Of a stretch of 64,000 nt of DNA, positions 62,493-64,000 are shown piece after piece. The stretch's first letter is position 1, and each line of letters opens with the position of its first letter. The notes under the pieces are model-generated. The model ran no database searches and had not been told where the DNA came from. It was given only the letters and a program-made list of their open reading frames with translations. The DNA is taken from the NCBI GenBank assembly GCA_036272195.1, contig DATAZE010000035.1, positions 1 through 64,000 on the forward strand, written 5' to 3'. The position numbers and the translations under genes were made by a program. This stretch comes from DASXHY01 sp036272195 (lineage in GTDB: Bacteria; Verrucomicrobiota; Verrucomicrobiia; Limisphaerales; DASXHY01).

Positions 62493-64000
62493 ATGAAACA
62501 ATTCGACTATCTCGTCCTCGGCAGCGGCATCGCGGGGCTTTCGTTTGCGCTGAAGGTCGCGCCGCGCGGGCGCGTGGCCATCATTACGAAGAAAAACAAG
62601 GCCGAGTCGAACACGAATTATGCGCAGGGGGGCATCGCGGCGGTCACGAGCCGCGAAGATTCCTTCGAGATGCACGTGCGCGATACGCTCGAAGCCGGCG
62701 CGGGGTTGTGCAAAGAAAACGTGGTGCGGACGATTGTCGAGGAAGGGCCGGCGCGCATCCAGGAATTGATTGAATTGGGGATGAAATTTTCCGAGCGACA
62801 GGGCCCTGCCAATCATGGGCAACATGAGTTGGATCTGGGTAAGGAAGGCGGCCATTCCAAGCGCCGCATCCTGCACGCGAAGGACATCACCGGACGGGAA
62901 ATCGAACGCGCGCTGCTTAACGCGGTTTCCCGCCAGCCGAACATCGAGGTTTTCGAAAATCATTTTGCGATTGATTTAATCACCAGCCAAAAACTCGGCT
63001 ACGTCGGGGACAACTGCTGCCTCGGCGTTTATGTGCTCGATAAAAATTCCGGAAACGTCATTACCTTCGTCGCGCCGGTCACGCTGCTGGCCACGGGCGG
63101 TTGCGGAAAAGTTTATCTGTATACCACTAATCCCGATATCGCGACTGGCGACGGCGTGGCGATGGCTTATCGCGGTGGCGCGGCGATTGCCAATATGGAA
63201 TTCATCCAGTTCCATCCCACCTGCCTGTATCATCCCAAGGCGAAGTCTTTTTTGATCAGCGAAGCGGTGCGGGGAGAAGGGGGCGTGCTCAAGACCATCG
63301 CCGGTGAGGAATTCATGGATCATTATCATCCGCAAAAATCGCTCGCTCCGCGCGACGTGGTGGCGCGGGCGATTGACAGTGAGATGAAAAAAAGCGGCGC
63401 TGGTTACGTGCTACTCGACATTACGAATAAGCCCGCGAAATTTGTCATCGAGCGATTTCCGAACATTTACCAGAACTGCCTCAAATACGGCATCGATATC
63501 ACCAAGGAGCCGATCCCGGTCGTGCCCGCGGCGCACTACCAGTGCGGCGGCGTGGTCACGAACCTGGATGGCGAGACGGAGATTGCAGGGCTTTACGGCG
63601 TGGGCGAGGTTTCCTGCACGGGCTTGCACGGCGCGAACCGTTTGGCCAGCAATTCACTGCTGGAAGCGCTGGTGTGCGCTCATCGCGCGGCGGAAAAAGT
63701 GATCGCCAATCCGCCGCGATTGAACGATTTCAAAATTCCACTGTGGCATTCGGGCAACGCTGCCAACGCGGATGAATTGGTGGTGGTGTCCCACAATTGG
63801 GACGAGATCCGCCGCCTCATGTGGGATTACGTTGGCATTGTGCGAACCAACAAACGCCTTCAGCGCGCGCAAAAGCGCATCGCGAATTTGCAGGACGAAA
63901 TCCAGGAATATTATTGGGACTTCATTGTGACGAGCGACGTGCTGGAGCTGCGCAATATCGCGACAGTTGCGGAATTGATCGTGAAAAGCGCGCTGGCCCG
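62493..64000 (+). CDS. nadB: L-aspartate oxidase (3' end cut by window)
   Basis: The frame from ATG 62493 remains open to the window end (502 codons). It starts with the FAD-binding FDYLVLGSGIAGLSFALKVA, then NTNYAQGGIAAV and the active-site regions EGGHSKRRILHAKDITGREIERAL, VTLLATGGCGKVYLYTTNPDIATGDGVAMAYRGGAAIANMEFIQFHPTCLY, ISEAVRGEGGVL, PRDVVARAID, HYQCGGVVTN and GLYGVGEVSCTGLHGANRLASNSLLEALV. The enzyme oxidises aspartate to iminoaspartate in NAD synthesis. The very C-terminus lies beyond the window. It is co-oriented with panC. Confidence 0.96.
   Translation, partial: MKQFDYLVLGSGIAGLSFALKVAPRGRVAIITKKNKAESNTNYAQGGIAAVTSREDSFEMHVRDTLEAGAGLCKENVVRTIVEEGPARIQELIELGMKFSERQGPANHGQHELDLGKEGGHSKRRILHAKDITGREIERALLNAVSRQPNIEVFENHFAIDLITSQKLGYVGDNCCLGVYVLDKNSGNVITFVAPVTLLATGGCGKVYLYTTNPDIATGDGVAMAYRGGAAIANMEFIQFHPTCLYHPKAKSFLISEAVRGEGGVLKTIAGEEFMDHYHPQKSLAPRDVVARAIDSEMKKSGAGYVLLDITNKPAKFVIERFPNIYQNCLKYGIDITKEPIPVVPAAHYQCGGVVTNLDGETEIAGLYGVGEVSCTGLHGANRLASNSLLEALVCAHRAAEKVIANPPRLNDFKIPLWHSGNAANADELVVVSHNWDEIRRLMWDYVGIVRTNKRLQRAQKRIANLQDEIQEYYWDFIVTSDVLELRNIATVAELIVKSALA

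Overview
The window looks like chromosomal DNA of a free-living member of the Verrucomicrobiota, probably near the Pedosphaera/Limisphaerales group. This is inferred from gene content, not from a search. The supporting signs are very large secreted repeat proteins with Ig, CARDB and Calx-beta-like modules, a BlaI/M56-peptidase pair with Planctomycetes/Verrucomicrobia-type C-terminal domains, a DUF1559-like pseudopilin, a periplasmic PQQ dehydrogenase with its cytochrome c, a ThuA protein, and an unusual density of short palindromic interspersed repeats in the gaps. There is one tRNA and no rRNA.

Layout: 1-6.5 kb holds a membrane protein end, aldose 1-epimerase, an RMD1/DUF155-like membrane protein, a secreted alpha/beta hydrolase, and a BlaI-type repressor with an M56 sensor peptidase behind a double operator. 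6.5-14.7 kb holds a receiver/metallo-beta-lactamase fusion, a Sel1-repeat protein, a lipoprotein, tRNA-Val, a PTS IIA protein, a divergent membrane pyrophosphatase and ruvB. 14.9-16.1 kb is an IS110-type insertion. 16.3-24.5 kb carries an organophosphate-antiporter-type MFS transporter, a two-gene operon that resembles a TolQ/MotA-TolR/MotB motor, and a GH63-like glucosidase with a palindromic repeat inserted in frame. 24.5-30.0 kb holds the quinoprotein/cytochrome c pair, a tiny exported His/Lys-rich protein, ThuA, a HAD phosphatase and an atypical ROK kinase. 30.2-34 kb holds a B-box-like membrane protein, a GH16-like exported protein, rsmH and a lipoprotein. 34.1-46.1 kb is one 4016-residue exported protein. 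46.3-49.9 kb is a cobalamin-riboswitch-controlled operon for a secreted protein and a pseudopilin. 50.4-64 kb holds a hybrid histidine kinase, an RRM protein, a TetR/SDR pair, a dolichol-phosphate-mannose-synthase-like transferase, rpmI-rplT-pheS, a nucleotidyltransferase cassette, DUF6496 and DUF2934 proteins, ridA, rmuC, panC and nadB (cut by the window end).

Three assemblies stand out. First, the minus-strand pair at 18.0-21.2 kb combines a polytopic protein with an ExbB/TolQ-like end and a single-span protein with an Asp in its membrane helix, a long coiled coil and a C-terminal globular domain: a plausible undescribed ion-driven motor. Second, a cobalamin riboswitch precedes a large secreted protein and a pseudopilin, which suggests a surface B12-acquisition function. 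Third, at least ten families of palindromic repeats occupy nearly every larger gap, and one lies inside a gene. The remaining gaps hold mostly these repeats; in the larger ones (13.2-13.6, 49.9-50.4 and 52.5-52.76 kb) I see no further gene.
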